Under the pieces are notes generated by a model. That model saw only the letters and a program-made list of their open reading frames with translations, searched no databases and was not told the DNA's origin. From positions 3,410,001 through 3,474,000 of the forward strand of contig NZ_CP038498.1 in the NCBI RefSeq assembly GCF_012427845.1: a stretch of DNA of 64,000 nucleotides, written 5' to 3'. Numbering within the stretch: the first letter of the stretch is position 1; each line of letters opens with the position of its first letter. This document shows positions 8,574 through 18,807 of this stretch, one piece after another. Origin of the DNA: Pectobacterium punjabense. GTDB lineage: Bacteria; Pseudomonadota; Gammaproteobacteria; Enterobacterales; Enterobacteriaceae. The translations under genes and the position numbers were made by a program.

Positions 8574-9680
8574 ATGATAAACACCCCACACCTCTGCAAG
8601 ACGCTGACCTTAGCCATGTTAATTTCTTCCCCTTGGGCATTAGCACAGGCAGCCGACTATAATGCGCTGGTTTCCGCCAATGCAACGGACGCCAAGGCCT
8701 ACAAAACCATTACTGAAGCTATCGCCAGCGCCCCGGCAGACAGTTCCCCGTTTGTTATCTATGTGAAAAATGGCGTCTACCACGAACGCCTCACCATTAC
8801 GCGCCCCAACATCCATCTACAGGGCGAAAGCCGTGACGGCACCGTAATCACCGCAACCACCGCCGCAGGGATGCTCAAACCCGATGGCAGCAAATGGGGA
8901 ACTTATGGCAGCAACACGGTGAAAGTTGATGCACCTGATTTCAGCGCCCGTTCACTGACTATCAGCAACGATTTCGATTACCCTGCCAATCAGGCCAAAG
9001 CCAATGATGACCCGACCAAATTAAAAGATTCGCAGGCCGTAGCACTATTGGTTGCCGAAAACAGCGATCGGGCGTGGTTCCATGATGTCAGCCTGACTGG
9101 CTATCAGGACACGCTGTATGTGAAAGGTGGGCGCAGCTTCTTCTCAAAATGCCGTATCAGCGGCACCGTTGATTTCATCTTTGGCAACGGCACTGCGCTG
9201 TTTGACGACTGTGACATCGTCGCCCGTAATCGTACCGACGTGAAAGATCAACCACTTGGCTACCTCACTGCTCCCAGCACGGACATTAAGCAAAAATATG
9301 GTTTGGTCATTATTAATAGTCGGGTGATTAAAGAGAAAGATGTGCCCGCAAAAAGCTATGGTCTGGGTCGTCCATGGCACCCAACGACCACCTTTGAGGA
9401 TGGTCGCTATGCCGATCCTAACGCCATCGGCCAGACCGTTTTCCTGAACACCAGCATGGACGACCACATTTATGGCTGGGACAAAATGTCAGGCAAAGAT
9501 AAACAAGGCGAAAAAATCTGGTTCCATCCGCAGGACTCACGCTTTTTCGAGTATAAATCCAGCGGTTCAGGAGCAGAGAAAAACGATCAGCGCCGTCAGT
9601 TGAGCGAGGCGGAAGCGGCAGAATACACCGCTGATAAGGTATTAGCAGGCTGGGTTCCTACTGCACCTAAAGGGAAATAA
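8574..9680 (+). CDS. pemA: Pectin methylesterase (pectinesterase A)
   Basis: PemA demethylates plant pectin so that pectate lyases can cut it. It is a secreted 368-residue carbohydrate esterase family 8 protein with a signal peptide ending near AQA|ADYN. Catalytic residues are in place: D179 in GYQDTLY, D200 in GTVDFIFGNG, and R266 in GLGRPWHP. The ATG at 8574 follows TACAGGACTCTGGAC. It is downstream of paeY in the same direction, so the pair forms an esterase operon that prepares esterified pectin for lyases encoded elsewhere. Confidence 0.95.
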   Translation: MINTPHLCKTLTLAMLISSPWALAQAADYNALVSANATDAKAYKTITEAIASAPADSSPFVIYVKNGVYHERLTITRPNIHLQGESRDGTVITATTAAGMLKPDGSKWGTYGSNTVKVDAPDFSARSLTISNDFDYPANQAKANDDPTKLKDSQAVALLVAENSDRAWFHDVSLTGYQDTLYVKGGRSFFSKCRISGTVDFIFGNGTALFDDCDIVARNRTDVKDQPLGYLTAPSTDIKQKYGLVIINSRVIKEKDVPAKSYGLGRPWHPTTTFEDGRYADPNAIGQTVFLNTSMDDHIYGWDKMSGKDKQGEKIWFHPQDSRFFEYKSSGSGAEKNDQRRQLSEAEAAEYTADKVLAGWVPTAPKGK

Positions 9681-9687
9681 AGGTAAC

Positions 9688-9714
9688 GAAGCCAGCCTTC
9701 ATCAGGCTGGCTTC
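9688..9714 (+). terminator. Hairpin after pemA
   Basis: A 10-bp perfect stem GAAGCCAGCC / GGCTGGCTTC with a 7-base loop lies 8 bp after the pemA stop. The T-run is poor (CTTCTATATC), so termination may be partial. Confidence 0.6.
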
Positions 9715-9718
9715 TATA

Positions 9719-9757
9719 TCCGTCATACTTCAAGCTATATATGCGTTAGCTGCATGA
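9719..9757 (+). repeat. Partial copy of a dispersed palindromic repeat
   Basis: The segment starting CCGTCATACTTCAAGCT matches one end of the complete element at 20272-20398 and the partial copies at 10231 and 51435. It lies between pemA and glnB. Confidence 0.7.
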
Positions 9758-9808
9758 AACGAGAATTATGCAGAGCATAGACGGTATTGTCGGGGTGAGG
9801 CGAAACGA

Positions 9809-10162
<354 letters not shown>

Positions 10163-10230
10163 TTATCTATGTTGCGGCCAAAGCCGAGCATCAGCAAATA
10201 AACAGCATGTCAGAACTCAGGCGGACAATC

Positions 10231-10258
10231 TATACCCGTCATACTTCAAGCTACTTGG
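10231..10258 (+). repeat. Partial copy of the dispersed palindromic repeat
   Basis: TATACCCGTCATACTTCAAG followed by CTACTTGG is the terminal part of the element seen complete at 20272-20398. It lies in the glnB-glrR gap. Confidence 0.7.
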
Positions 10259-10310
10259 GCACTGACCCACACCACACTGTATTACGGGCGTCCTACCTGC
10301 GCTCTCAGGG

Positions 10311-11648
10311 CTAATCTTTAAAATCATTGGCATCCAGTTCGTGCCGACCCAACAGTTTATAAAATTCCGTTCGATTACGCCCGGCCATTCGCGCAGCCTG
10401 CGTCACGTTACCTTTTGCGATCTGTAGTAGTTTTCGCAAATAGTTAAGTTCAAACTGATGGCGCGCTTCAACAAACGTCGGCAGTGCGGTATTTTCACCT
10501 TCCAGCGCCTGCTCAACCAGTGCATCGCTGATTACTGGCGCGCTGGTTAACGCAACACACTGTTCGATGACATTCACCAACTGACGCACGTTACCCGGCC
10601 AGCTTGCCGTCATCAAGCGCTTCATCGCATCCGTTGAAAAGGTGCGCACAAAAGGTTTGTGACGATTGGCGGATTCACGCAGCAGATGATTTGCCAACAG
10701 CGGGATATCTTCGGCACGTTCATGCAGCGCTGGCAGCTTCATATTCACCACGTTGAGTCGATAATACAGATCCTCACGGAATTCGTTTTTTTCCATCGCC
10801 TTCGGCAAATCACGGTGCGTGGCGGAAATAATCCGCACGTCGATGTCCAGATCGCGGTTGCTCCCCAGCGGGCGAACTTTTCGCTCCTGCAAAACACGCA
10901 GCAGCTTAACCTGTAAAGACAACGGCATATCGCCGATTTCATCTAAAAACAGCGTACCGCCTTCTGCCGCCTGAAAAAGCCCTTCACGGCTGCTAACTGC
11001 ACCGGTAAAAGCCCCTTTCGCGTGACCAAACAGCTCCGACTCCAGCAGCGGCTCCGGCAACGCACCGCAGTTAATCGCGATAAATGCTTTCTTGGCGCGT
11101 GGGCTTGCGGCATGAATTGCCTGAGCCAGCACCTCTTTCCCGGTTCCGCTCTGACCATTAATCAGCACGCTAACGTCCGACTGTGCCACCATTCTGGCCT
11201 GTTCCAGCAGACGTAACATTATTGGGCTACGCGTCACGATAGTTTCACGCCAGCTTTCATCACCTGCCGGTGCGGATAACGCCATCGCTTCATCGATGGC
11301 TTTGTAGAGCGCATCGCGGTCAACGGGCTTCGTGAGAAAGCTGAATACGCCCTGTTGCGTCGCCGCAACCGCATCGGGAATGGAACCGTGAGCGGTTAAG
11401 ATGATCACTGGCATCCCCGGCTGATAGCGCTGGATTTCGGAAAACAACGCCATGCCATCCATTTCATCCATACGAAGATCGCTGATCACCAGGTCAAACG
11501 TCTCGCGCGTTAACAGCCGCAGCGCCTCCTGGCCGCTCTCCGCCGTCATCACGCTAAACCCTTCACTGGTCAGGCGCATTCCCAATAGCTTCAGCAGGCT
11601 GGGATCATCATCCACGAGCAACAAACTCGCCGTTTTTCGGGCTGTCAT
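10311..11648 (-). CDS. glrR: Sigma-54-dependent response regulator GlrR (QseF/YfhA)
   Basis: GlrR is the response regulator paired with the kinase GlrK, and it activates sigma-54 promoters such as that of the sRNA glmY. It has 445 residues: a receiver domain with phospho-acceptor D57 (VISDLRM), an AAA+ domain with Walker A NGQSGTGKE, the sigma-54 contact loop GAFTGA and the FLDEIGDM Walker B, then a Fis-type HTH (GNVTQAARMAGRNRTEFYKLL). Its start overlaps the qseG stop by 4 bases. Three TGTC-N10-GACA/G boxes upstream of glmY in this same window are its expected targets. Confidence 0.95.
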   Translation of the reverse strand: MTARKTASLLLVDDDPSLLKLLGMRLTSEGFSVMTAESGQEALRLLTRETFDLVISDLRMDEMDGMALFSEIQRYQPGMPVIILTAHGSIPDAVAATQQGVFSFLTKPVDRDALYKAIDEAMALSAPAGDESWRETIVTRSPIMLRLLEQARMVAQSDVSVLINGQSGTGKEVLAQAIHAASPRAKKAFIAINCGALPEPLLESELFGHAKGAFTGAVSSREGLFQAAEGGTLFLDEIGDMPLSLQVKLLRVLQERKVRPLGSNRDLDIDVRIISATHRDLPKAMEKNEFREDLYYRLNVVNMKLPALHERAEDIPLLANHLLRESANRHKPFVRTFSTDAMKRLMTASWPGNVRQLVNVIEQCVALTSAPVISDALVEQALEGENTALPTFVEARHQFELNYLRKLLQIAKGNVTQAARMAGRNRTEFYKLLGRHELDANDFKD

Positions 11649-12478
11649 TGTCTTGTTGATTCCTTCGTCGTCGATTTGTCCGTATGTGACCCAATTGGCG
11701 GCGTATAGGTGTCATCCGCATCAACGGGCTCATTTCTGGGTTTCGTGGCCGAATTGCGTGAACTCTCTCTATTTGTCCCCGCATTGCCACGGTGATCGGC
11801 ATCGTTATCCGGCATTTCCCCTGACAACTGCTTACGGGATGAGAGTTGACGTTCAATATCCGTCAGGTTTTCCAGTTTCTGCGTGGTCGTTTCTAATTGA
11901 TATTGCAGGTGATTTTGCTGCACGCGCAGGGTGTCTAGCTGTTTGTCACTGGATTCCTGTAAACGCTTATAGCGCAGGCGTTCATCTGATAGCGCCAGAA
12001 ATAGCGTTTGTCTGTCACGCCAGGTTTGCATCAACGGGCGCAGCGCCGCAGGGAAAGCCAGACGATATAAATTGATTTGTTCCAGCACCTGACGTCGTTC
12101 AGCCTGAGTAATACCGGCATTGTCCAGTAAAATACCCTGCTTAAACGCATTTTCCCAGCTATCCCCCGCGACCTGCTCAGCTTCTTCACGAGCCTGAAAC
12201 TGGGTCAGACGCCCCGCACAATCCATCGCCCGCAACCAATAAAGTGCGTTGTTCATGGATTCACGATCGTCTATCTGCCACAAATGCTCACATTGCGCGA
12301 TACGGAAATCGGCGACCTGTTCTTTCGGCGGTGTACCTTCTATTTCCAGCAGCGCAGTGCCGCTGTTCACATAGCTATTGCACGCAGCCAAAACAAGCGG
12401 CGACGACAGCAGCACCGCCTTCAACAGACAGGAAAATGGTCTTTTCGCCAGCCATCCCTTCATAAACCCTACATTCAT
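11645..12478 (-). CDS. qseG: Outer-membrane lipoprotein QseG (YfhG)
   Basis: This protein of up to 277 residues is encoded between the kinase and regulator genes of the Glr system, as in E. coli. A lipobox LAAC near residue 33 follows a hydrophobic stretch, marking it as a lipoprotein. The central region shares NALYWLRAMDCA, FKQGILL and LENLTDIERQLS-type segments with E. coli QseG. A heptad-rich stretch (about 165-205) suggests a coiled coil. The Ser/Thr/Asp-rich C-terminal tail is longer than in E. coli. In enterobacteria QseG interacts with and modulates the kinase. The start is uncertain: the ATG at 12478 has little ribosome binding signal, while the one at 12463 follows AGGG at short spacing. 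Confidence 0.88.
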   Translation of the reverse strand: MNVGFMKGWLAKRPFSCLLKAVLLSSPLVLAACNSYVNSGTALLEIEGTPPKEQVADFRIAQCEHLWQIDDRESMNNALYWLRAMDCAGRLTQFQAREEAEQVAGDSWENAFKQGILLDNAGITQAERRQVLEQINLYRLAFPAALRPLMQTWRDRQTLFLALSDERLRYKRLQESSDKQLDTLRVQQNHLQYQLETTTQKLENLTDIERQLSSRKQLSGEMPDNDADHRGNAGTNRESSRNSATKPRNEPVDADDTYTPPIGSHTDKSTTKESTRQ

Positions 12479-12498
12479 TATCTATTCATTCTCGGACT

Positions 12499-13935
12499 TT
12501 ATTCATTATCGGACAATAAGGGCAGTTCGATGCGGAAACACACATCAGCATAGTCCACTGTAATTAGGCTAAGCTCACCACGCATACGGCGAATGCAATC
12601 GCGCGCAATACTCAACCCGAGCCCGCTACCCTTTACCGCGCCACGGCGCTGATGGCTTCCCTGATAAAAGGGCTCAAAAATCATGCTCCGCTCGGCATCA
12701 GGAATGGACGTACCACTATTGGCGACATCAATCTGAACGCGATTGCCAATCTGGCGGCTATAAATCCAAATGTTACCGGATTCCTTCCCGTAGTGCACCG
12801 CGTTGGAATAGAGATTATCAATCACTCGCATCAACAGCGTCGTCTCCGCCCAACAGTGCCCAACGGCCAGTGTCACATCGGTATGAATCATTTTGGCGCG
12901 AGCAGGGAGACTGTGGGATGACACGACGATATCGACGATTTCTTCGATTTCAACACGCTCCAGCTCGGTCGGCGTATCTGCCAGTTTGCGGTTATAGTCC
13001 AACAGTTGATCGATCAACTGCAACAGGTGACGGCTGCTGCTATCGAGAATAGCGACAACCTCCTTCTGGTCGGTAGTCAGCGGGCCAACTACCTCATCAG
13101 CCAGCAGTTCGGTGCCTTCTCGCAGACTGGCCAGCGGCGTCTTGAGCTCATGGGAAATATGACGTAAGAACTCGTGTCGCTGTGACTCCAGCCAGGACAG
13201 ACGCTCACTCAGCCAGATAATGCGCTGCGCCAGCGTCCGAATCTCACGCGGGCCTTTGAACGTGCTGGTATTCCCCAGCGAACGGCCTTCGCCAAGGCGG
13301 TTAATCATCCGCTCTACACCATTAACCGGGCCAATAATCATCCGCGTAAAAAGAGCCACCAGCAGTACGCTGACCAGAAACAAGAGCAACGCCTGCCAAC
13401 CAAAGAACTGGCCGCGTTCGGAAATAGCCTGCTGAAGCTGTTGCCCGCGAGAGAAAACGACGTCACGCGTCACCTGCACCATCTGTCCGTTAGCGCGAGA
13501 GAACCCTTCCAGCAGGCTGGACGCCGTTTGTTCCGGGCCGCTGTTATGACAGCGTATCTCGCCAAGCTGAGTCAGCAGTTGACGTAACGTCTGATAATAA
13601 CGGGGATCGGGAAGCACCCGCGCGTGGGAGTCCAACATTTGCGAATACTGTTTACGCTGGTTTTGGTAAAGCGTCGCCAGCGTCTGGTCATCTAATACAC
13701 AGTATTGCCGATAGCTACGCTCCATCGCCAGCGCTACGCTGGTCATCGCCTCACTGCGGCGGGCATCAGCCAGCGTTGTGCGATTAATATCCGCAGCCTG
13801 TTCGCTCAGCATGTTTAGGCTTTGATAAGCCTGATAAGCCAGTACCAACAGCGGCAACAGCACCAACAAGAATGCCATAATTACTAATTGCCGCAGGGAA
13901 CGCGGAAATAAACGCCATCGTTTCAAAGAAATCAT
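12499..13935 (-). CDS. glrK: Sensor histidine kinase GlrK (QseE/YfhK)
   Basis: GlrK is a membrane histidine kinase that phosphorylates GlrR. Its 478 residues contain TM1 (about 17-35), a periplasmic region of roughly 145 residues, TM2 (about 180-200), a HAMP segment, the phospho-acceptor H262 in HISHELKTPL, and a HATPase domain with N (VIDNLYSNAVHYG) and G boxes (GSGLGLSIARDC). It heads the glrK-qseG-glrR group, with qseG starting 20 bp after its stop. About 170 bp of featureless sequence separate it from the 3' end of glmY, so readthrough from glmY or a separate promoter could drive it. Confidence 0.94.
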   Translation of the reverse strand: MISLKRWRLFPRSLRQLVIMAFLLVLLPLLVLAYQAYQSLNMLSEQAADINRTTLADARRSEAMTSVALAMERSYRQYCVLDDQTLATLYQNQRKQYSQMLDSHARVLPDPRYYQTLRQLLTQLGEIRCHNSGPEQTASSLLEGFSRANGQMVQVTRDVVFSRGQQLQQAISERGQFFGWQALLLFLVSVLLVALFTRMIIGPVNGVERMINRLGEGRSLGNTSTFKGPREIRTLAQRIIWLSERLSWLESQRHEFLRHISHELKTPLASLREGTELLADEVVGPLTTDQKEVVAILDSSSRHLLQLIDQLLDYNRKLADTPTELERVEIEEIVDIVVSSHSLPARAKMIHTDVTLAVGHCWAETTLLMRVIDNLYSNAVHYGKESGNIWIYSRQIGNRVQIDVANSGTSIPDAERSMIFEPFYQGSHQRRGAVKGSGLGLSIARDCIRRMRGELSLITVDYADVCFRIELPLLSDNE

Positions 13936-14105
13936 CTCGTTACCTATCGAATCCGCTCTGATGCTAACTGAGTCTTATAAAAGTTCAACGTTTTCCCTTA
14001 CGACATGCGCAACGCTTCGCAATACGGCATGAGTACCAATGTAACGCTATAGAAAGTCACGCCGTAAAAAGCAATCAGGGGGATTTTCTGGGGGATGTGG
14101 CGAGT

Positions 14106-14327
14106 ATAAAACGTCACGCGGCCAGAAGAATCGCTCCCTCTGGCCGCGTAACTGAATAGGCGGTGCCTCACTCAACGTGTCGTCCGATGCTTGATAACGT
14201 TCGTTTTCACGTACTGTTATCGGTCTGGTGGACGATAGGCACCCTTTCTTTTGGCATCATTCCAGATGTTATGAGCGAAAATGTTTGCCAGTTAGCAACG
14301 CAATCATAACCAGTTGAATGAGCAACG
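14106..14327 (-). ncRNA. glmY: Small regulatory RNA GlmY
   Basis: In E. coli the gap between purL and glrK encodes GlmY, the decoy sRNA that protects GlmZ from RapZ/RNase E and so raises glucosamine-6-phosphate synthase. Here the same gap is 705 bp with no credible ORF and contains a full sigma-54 promoter array. Transcription should start about 12 bp after the -12 element, near 14327, and stop at a strong hairpin with 11-bp stem (14116-14126 / 14139-14149, ACGCGGCCAGA) followed by TTTTAT. That gives about 220 nt, somewhat longer than the E. coli RNA. Ends are inferred, not mapped. I identify it from synteny and promoter architecture rather than from sequence identity. Confidence 0.8.
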
Positions 14328-14337
14328 TCGATTAAAA

Positions 14338-14353
14338 TGCATGTATCATGCCA
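14338..14353 (-). promoter_or_regulatory. Sigma-54 promoter of glmY
   Basis: On the minus strand TGGCATGATACATGCA carries the invariant GG and GC with exactly 10 bases between them and fits TGGCAC-N5-TTGCA with two mismatches. Confidence 0.85.
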
Positions 14354-14371
14354 ATATCAAAAAATAAAAAA

Positions 14372-14384
14372 TAACCACTTGATT
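14372..14384 (-). promoter_or_regulatory. IHF site in the glmY promoter
   Basis: AATCAAGTGGTTA (minus strand) matches the IHF consensus WATCAANNNNTTR at every defined position. It lies between the sigma-54 promoter and the GlrR boxes, where a DNA bend is needed to bring activator and polymerase together. Confidence 0.8.
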
Positions 14385-14469
14385 AATAATATTTTTTATT
14401 ATTATTTTTATCGAAAAACAGATTATCCAAAATTAAAACAGCGACAATATGCGTAAAAGAGACGATTTA

Positions 14470-14487
14470 TGTCGCTAAAAACAGACA
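14470..14487. promoter_or_regulatory. GlrR box 1 (promoter-proximal)
   Basis: TGTC-N10-GACA, the symmetric GlrR binding motif, matches exactly about 120 bp upstream of the -24 element. Confidence 0.8.
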
Positions 14488-14532
14488 GCTTTATAACGCC
14501 GTCACAGCCTCCATATAAATCAATTAGTTAAA

Positions 14533-14550
14533 TGTCACCAATCAGAGACA
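14533..14550. promoter_or_regulatory. GlrR box 2
   Basis: A second exact TGTC-N10-GACA match (TGTCACCAATCAGAGACA on the + strand). Confidence 0.8.
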
Positions 14551-14564
14551 ATAAAAAACCAGTC

Positions 14565-14582
14565 CGTCGCAAAAAAACGACA
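14565..14582. promoter_or_regulatory. GlrR box 3 (one mismatch)
   Basis: Read on the minus strand this is TGTC-N10-GACG, one base off the symmetric motif, with the same 10-base spacing as the other two boxes. It is the weakest of the three. Confidence 0.6.
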
Positions 14583-14600
14583 AAGCGAGATAACAGAGGT

Positions 14601-14623
14601 AAAAAAGGGGCCGAAGCCCCTTT
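14601..14623 (-). terminator. purL rho-independent terminator
   Basis: An 8-bp stem AAAGGGGC / GCCCCTTT with a 4-base loop is followed by six Ts on the minus strand. It begins about 18 bp after the purL stop and insulates glmY from purL. Confidence 0.92.
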
Positions 14624-14640
14624 CTCTCACTGACGTTAAC

Positions 14641-17600
14641 TCAGCCCAGTTGTCTACGTGCGTTGCGGAACATACGCATCCACGGGCCATCCTCGCCCCA
14701 TTCTTCTGGGTGCCAAGAGTTACTAACGGTACGGAACACGCGTTCAGGATGCGGCATCATGACAGTTGCCCGACCACTAGTACTGGTTACCGCCGTGATA
14801 CCGTTTGGCGACCCATTCGGGTTAGCCGGATAATTCTCGGTTACCTGCCCATAGTGGTTGATATAACGCAGTGCGACCAGACCGTGCTCTTCAATCGCCG
14901 CTAAATGCGCATCGTCACGGACTTCAACCAGCCCTTCACCATGTGAAACGGCAATTGGCATGCGAGATCCCGCCATGTCATTCATAAACAGCGACGGGCT
15001 TTTCTCCACTTCGACCAGACTGAAACGAGCTTCAAAGCGATCGGATTTATTGCGGACAAAGCGCGGCCAGAGATCGGCACCTGGAATTAACTCACGCAAG
15101 TTGGACATCATCTGGCAACCGTTACATACGCCCAGCGCCAGCGTCTGCGGACGCAAGAAGAATTCAGCGAACTCATCACGCACGCGAGAGTTGAACAGAA
15201 TAGATTTAGCCCAGCCTTCGCCCGCGCCCAGCACGTCACCATAAGAGAAGCCGCCACACGCAACCAGCGCTTGGAAATCCTTCAAGTTACGACGATTCGC
15301 CAGCAGGTCACTCATATGGATATCGATGGCCTCAAAGCCAGCACGGTGGAACGCCGCCGCCATTTCTACGTGGGAATTCACCCCCTGCTCACGCAGGACT
15401 GCCACTTTAGGCCGAGCATTCTTAGCAATATAAGGTGCGGCGATATCTTCCTGCGGGTTGAAGGTCAGCGATACATTCAGGCCAGGATCGTTATCATCCT
15501 GTCTGGCGATGTGTTCCTGATCGGCACACTGCGGGTTATCACGTAGGCGCTGCATCTGCCAGCTGGTTTCAGCCCACCAGCGGCGCAGCGTCGAACGGCT
15601 TTCCTGATAGACCGCTTCAGTACCCTGATTGATGGTGAAACGCGTTCCTTCTTCGGCATAACCAAGATAATGCACACAATCGGCCAAACCGTGCAGCGCC
15701 AGAACGGCGTTGACTTCGGCACGACGCGCTTCTGGAATCTGGATTACGGCACCCAACTCTTCATTAAACAGCGTCGCCAGCGTATCTTCACCCTGAGACG
15801 CAATATCAACAGTGATACCACAGTGACCAGCAAACGCCATCTCTGCCAGCGTTACCAGCAGACCGCCGTCTGAACGGTCGTGGTAGGCCAGAAGCGCCTT
15901 ATCCGCAACCAGTTGTTGCATGGCGTTAAAGAAGCCTGCCAATTGCTCTGGGCTATGAACATCTGCCGTTTTGCGACCCAGTTGGCGATAAACCTGCGCC
16001 AGCGCCGTCGCACCTAATGCTTTATTACCTGCGCCCAGATCGATCAGCAGCAGCGCATTATCCTGCCCGGTACGCAGCTGTGGCGTTACCGTGTTACGCA
16101 CGTCTTCCACACGCGCAAATGCAGAGATCACCAGCGACATCGGCGAGGTGACCGCGCGATCTTCACCGTCTTCCTGCCAGCGGGTTTTCATCGACATGGA
16201 GTCTTTACCCACTGGGATCGTCAGACCCAGCGCCGGACACAGTTCTTCGCCCACGGCTTTTACCGCATCGTACAGGCCAGCGTCTTCACCCGGATGCCCT
16301 GCTGCCGCCATCCAGTTTGCAGACAGCTTCACGCGAGTCAGCGGGCCGATATGCGTAGCAGCAATGTTCGTCAGCGCCTCACCTACCGCCAAACGCGCGG
16401 AAGCCGCAAAGTTACGTAGCGCAACAGGTGCACGTTCGCCGATAGACATCGCCTCGCCGTAATAGCTGTCAAGGCTGGCGGTAGTCACCGCACAGTCAGC
16501 CACCGGCACCTGCCACGGTCCGACCATCTGATCGCGCGCAACCATGCCCGTAACAGAACGGTCACCAATGGTGATCAGGAAGGTTTTTTCCGCGACAACG
16601 GGCAAGTGCAGCACGCGCTCGACCGCTTCGGCCAGATAAATTTCGTCACGCTGTAATGGTGTGCCTTCTACCTGTTTGCGCTCTACATCACGCAGCATCT
16701 TCGGTGTTTTACCCAGCAGCACATCCAGCGGTAAATCGATAGGTTTGTTGTTGAAGTGACGATCGTTCATCGTCAGATGCAGTTCTTCCGTCGCTTCACC
16801 AATCACCGCATAAGGCGCGCGCTCGCGGCGGCAAATGTCATCAAACTGTGCCAGTTGCTCTGGCGCAACCGCCAGAACGTAGCGCTCCTGCGACTCGTTA
16901 CACCAGACTTCCAGCGGGCTCATACCCGGCTCGTCGTTCAAAATATCACGCAGTTCAAAGCGACCACCGCGACCGCCGTCGCTCACCAACTCAGGCATGG
17001 CGTTAGACAAACCGCCCGCGCCGACATCGTGAATGAACAGGATCGGGTTAGCTTCACCCAACTGCCAGCAGCGGTCGATCACTTCCTGACAGCGACGCTC
17101 CATTTCTGGGTTATCACGCTGAACAGAAGCAAAATCCAAATCCGCATCAGACTGACCCGATGCCATGGAAGACGCCGCGCCACCACCCAGACCGATATTC
17201 ATGGACGGTCCGCCCAATACAATCAGTTTAGCGCCAACGCTAATTTCGCCTTTTTTGACGTGATCGCCACGGATGTTACCAATGCCGCCCGCCAGCATGA
17301 TCGGTTTATGGTAACCGCGCAGCTCTGTGCCATTGTGGCTATCAACGCGTTCTTCATAAGTACGGAAATAGCCAGTCAGTGCAGGACGGCCGAATTCGTT
17401 GTTAAATGCCGCGCCGCCTAATGGGCCTTCAGTCATGATATCCAGCGCGCTGACAATACGATCTGGCTTACCGAACTCTTCTTCTTCCCACGGCTGGATA
17501 AAGCCAGGAATACGCAGATTCGATACAGAAAAACCGACCAAGCCAGCTTTCGGCTTAGAGCCACGACCCGTTGCGCCTTCATCACGGATTTCACCGCCAG

Positions 17601-18528
17601 ACCCTGTTGCTGCGCCCGGCCACGGTGAAATCGCCGTTGGGTGGTTATGCGTTTCCACCTTCATCAGGATATGTGCGTCTTCCTGATGGTAAGTATATTG
17701 CCCGTTGGTATCGGTGTAGAAACGGCCAACGGCGGAGCCTTCCATGACGGCAGCGTTGTCTTTATAAGCAGAGAGAACGTGATCGGGCGTGTGTTCAAAG
17801 GTGTTTTTGATCATTTTGAACAGTGATTTCGGCTGAGTTACGCCGTCGATTACCCAATCCGCGTTAAAAATCTTGTGGCGGCAGTGCTCAGAGTTCGCCT
17901 GTGCGAACATATACAGTTCAATATCGTTAGGATTGCGGCCCAGTTTGGTGAAGGCTTCCAGCAGATAATCAATTTCATCTTCCGCCAATGCCAACCCCAG
18001 ACGGACATTTGCCTCTTCCAGCGCCTGACGTCCTTGCAGCAGAATTTCAATACGCTTGAAAGGGGCTGGTTGATGATGAGAGAACAACGCTTCAGCCTGT
18101 TTCAGGTCGCTAAATACGCTTTCCATCATCCGGTCATGTAGCAATGTCCCCAGTTGCTGCCACTGTTCATCGCTCAGCATTGGCGCATGAATATAGAAAG
18201 CCAGACCGCGCTCTAAGCGCAAAACTTTGCTTAAGCCACAGTTATGGGCAATGTCTGTTGCTTTGGAAGACCACGGTGAAATAGTGCCGGGACGCGGCGT
18301 GACCAGTAACAGACGACCTTGCGGCTCGTGCTCCGCGAGAGAAGGGCCATACTTCAGCAAACGTGTCAGTTTGGCCTGTTCATCGTTGTTCAGCGGGGCG
18401 CTGACATCGGCGAAATGTACGTATTCAGCATAGATATCGCTGACCGGCAAAACGTGCTCTTTGCAGCGGACCAGCAATTTATTAATACGAAAAGCCGATA
18501 AAGCAGGTGAACCACGCAGTATTTCCAT
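14641..18528 (-). CDS. purL: Phosphoribosylformylglycinamidine synthase
   Basis: PurL catalyses the fourth step of purine synthesis, converting FGAR to FGAM with ATP and glutamine. At 1,295 residues it has the large single-chain form of enterobacteria: N-terminal PurS-like region, two AIRS-type synthase domains ([17 protein letters not shown], later [15 protein letters not shown] and a GKDSMSMK segment) and a C-terminal glutaminase with its cysteine in [10 protein letters not shown] and the His/Glu dyad in the HPERVFR segment. The gene stands alone, with a PurR operator over its promoter and a strong terminator behind it. Many shadow frames overlap it; none is credible. Confidence 0.99.
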   Translation of the reverse strand: MEILRGSPALSAFRINKLLVRCKEHVLPVSDIYAEYVHFADVSAPLNNDEQAKLTRLLKYGPSLAEHEPQGRLLLVTPRPGTISPWSSKATDIAHNCGLSKVLRLERGLAFYIHAPMLSDEQWQQLGTLLHDRMMESVFSDLKQAEALFSHHQPAPFKRIEILLQGRQALEEANVRLGLALAEDEIDYLLEAFTKLGRNPNDIELYMFAQANSEHCRHKIFNADWVIDGVTQPKSLFKMIKNTFEHTPDHVLSAYKDNAAVMEGSAVGRFYTDTNGQYTYHQEDAHILMKVETHNHPTAISPWPGAATGSGGEIRDEGATGRGSKPKAGLVGFSVSNLRIPGFIQPWEEEEFGKPDRIVSALDIMTEGPLGGAAFNNEFGRPALTGYFRTYEERVDSHNGTELRGYHKPIMLAGGIGNIRGDHVKKGEISVGAKLIVLGGPSMNIGLGGGAASSMASGQSDADLDFASVQRDNPEMERRCQEVIDRCWQLGEANPILFIHDVGAGGLSNAMPELVSDGGRGGRFELRDILNDEPGMSPLEVWCNESQERYVLAVAPEQLAQFDDICRRERAPYAVIGEATEELHLTMNDRHFNNKPIDLPLDVLLGKTPKMLRDVERKQVEGTPLQRDEIYLAEAVERVLHLPVVAEKTFLITIGDRSVTGMVARDQMVGPWQVPVADCAVTTASLDSYYGEAMSIGERAPVALRNFAASARLAVGEALTNIAATHIGPLTRVKLSANWMAAAGHPGEDAGLYDAVKAVGEELCPALGLTIPVGKDSMSMKTRWQEDGEDRAVTSPMSLVISAFARVEDVRNTVTPQLRTGQDNALLLIDLGAGNKALGATALAQVYRQLGRKTADVHSPEQLAGFFNAMQQLVADKALLAYHDRSDGGLLVTLAEMAFAGHCGITVDIASQGEDTLATLFNEELGAVIQIPEARRAEVNAVLALHGLADCVHYLGYAEEGTRFTINQGTEAVYQESRSTLRRWWAETSWQMQRLRDNPQCADQEHIARQDDNDPGLNVSLTFNPQEDIAAPYIAKNARPKVAVLREQGVNSHVEMAAAFHRAGFEAIDIHMSDLLANRRNLKDFQALVACGGFSYGDVLGAGEGWAKSILFNSRVRDEFAEFFLRPQTLALGVCNGCQMMSNLRELIPGADLWPRFVRNKSDRFEARFSLVEVEKSPSLFMNDMAGSRMPIAVSHGEGLVEVRDDAHLAAIEEHGLVALRYINHYGQVTENYPANPNGSPNGITAVTSTSGRATVMMPHPERVFRTVSNSWHPEEWGEDGPWMRMFRNARRQLG

Positions 18529-18602
18529 AATCTAAAGTTCTCTCGTCTTCGATGCACTGGCTGCGATACAGCCACTGGGCACAACAGGGGGGAAACGCGC
18601 GT

Positions 18603-18641
18603 ATTATAGAGAATCCTTCCCTCGGACGAAACCGTTTGCGT
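18603..18641 (-). promoter_or_regulatory. purL promoter and PurR operator
   Basis: On the minus strand ACGCAAACGGTTTCGT (18626-18641) is the PurR operator, matching the E. coli purL operator as I remember it and 14 of 16 bases of the symmetric consensus. A TATAAT -10 (18603-18608) lies 17 bp downstream, so the operator covers the -35 region. Confidence 0.88.
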
Positions 18642-18807
18642 GCCGATAATTTTACTTCGCCTCCGCCGGATGATTAATCGGTGACCAAATCAATAAAAGT
18701 TGCACACTGGCGGTTTGTTAAGCAAAATGCCCCCACTCTGGGAAATGACGTATAAAAAAACTGCCGTTACAGACAGCCTGGCCATCCGGCCGCCGAGAGA
18801 TAACTAT

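Noticed and set aside
18700..18807. 36-residue N-terminal extension of MltF from the ATG at 18700
   Set aside because: The extension has no counterpart in E. coli MltF and no good ribosome binding site, whereas TTG 18808 has both.
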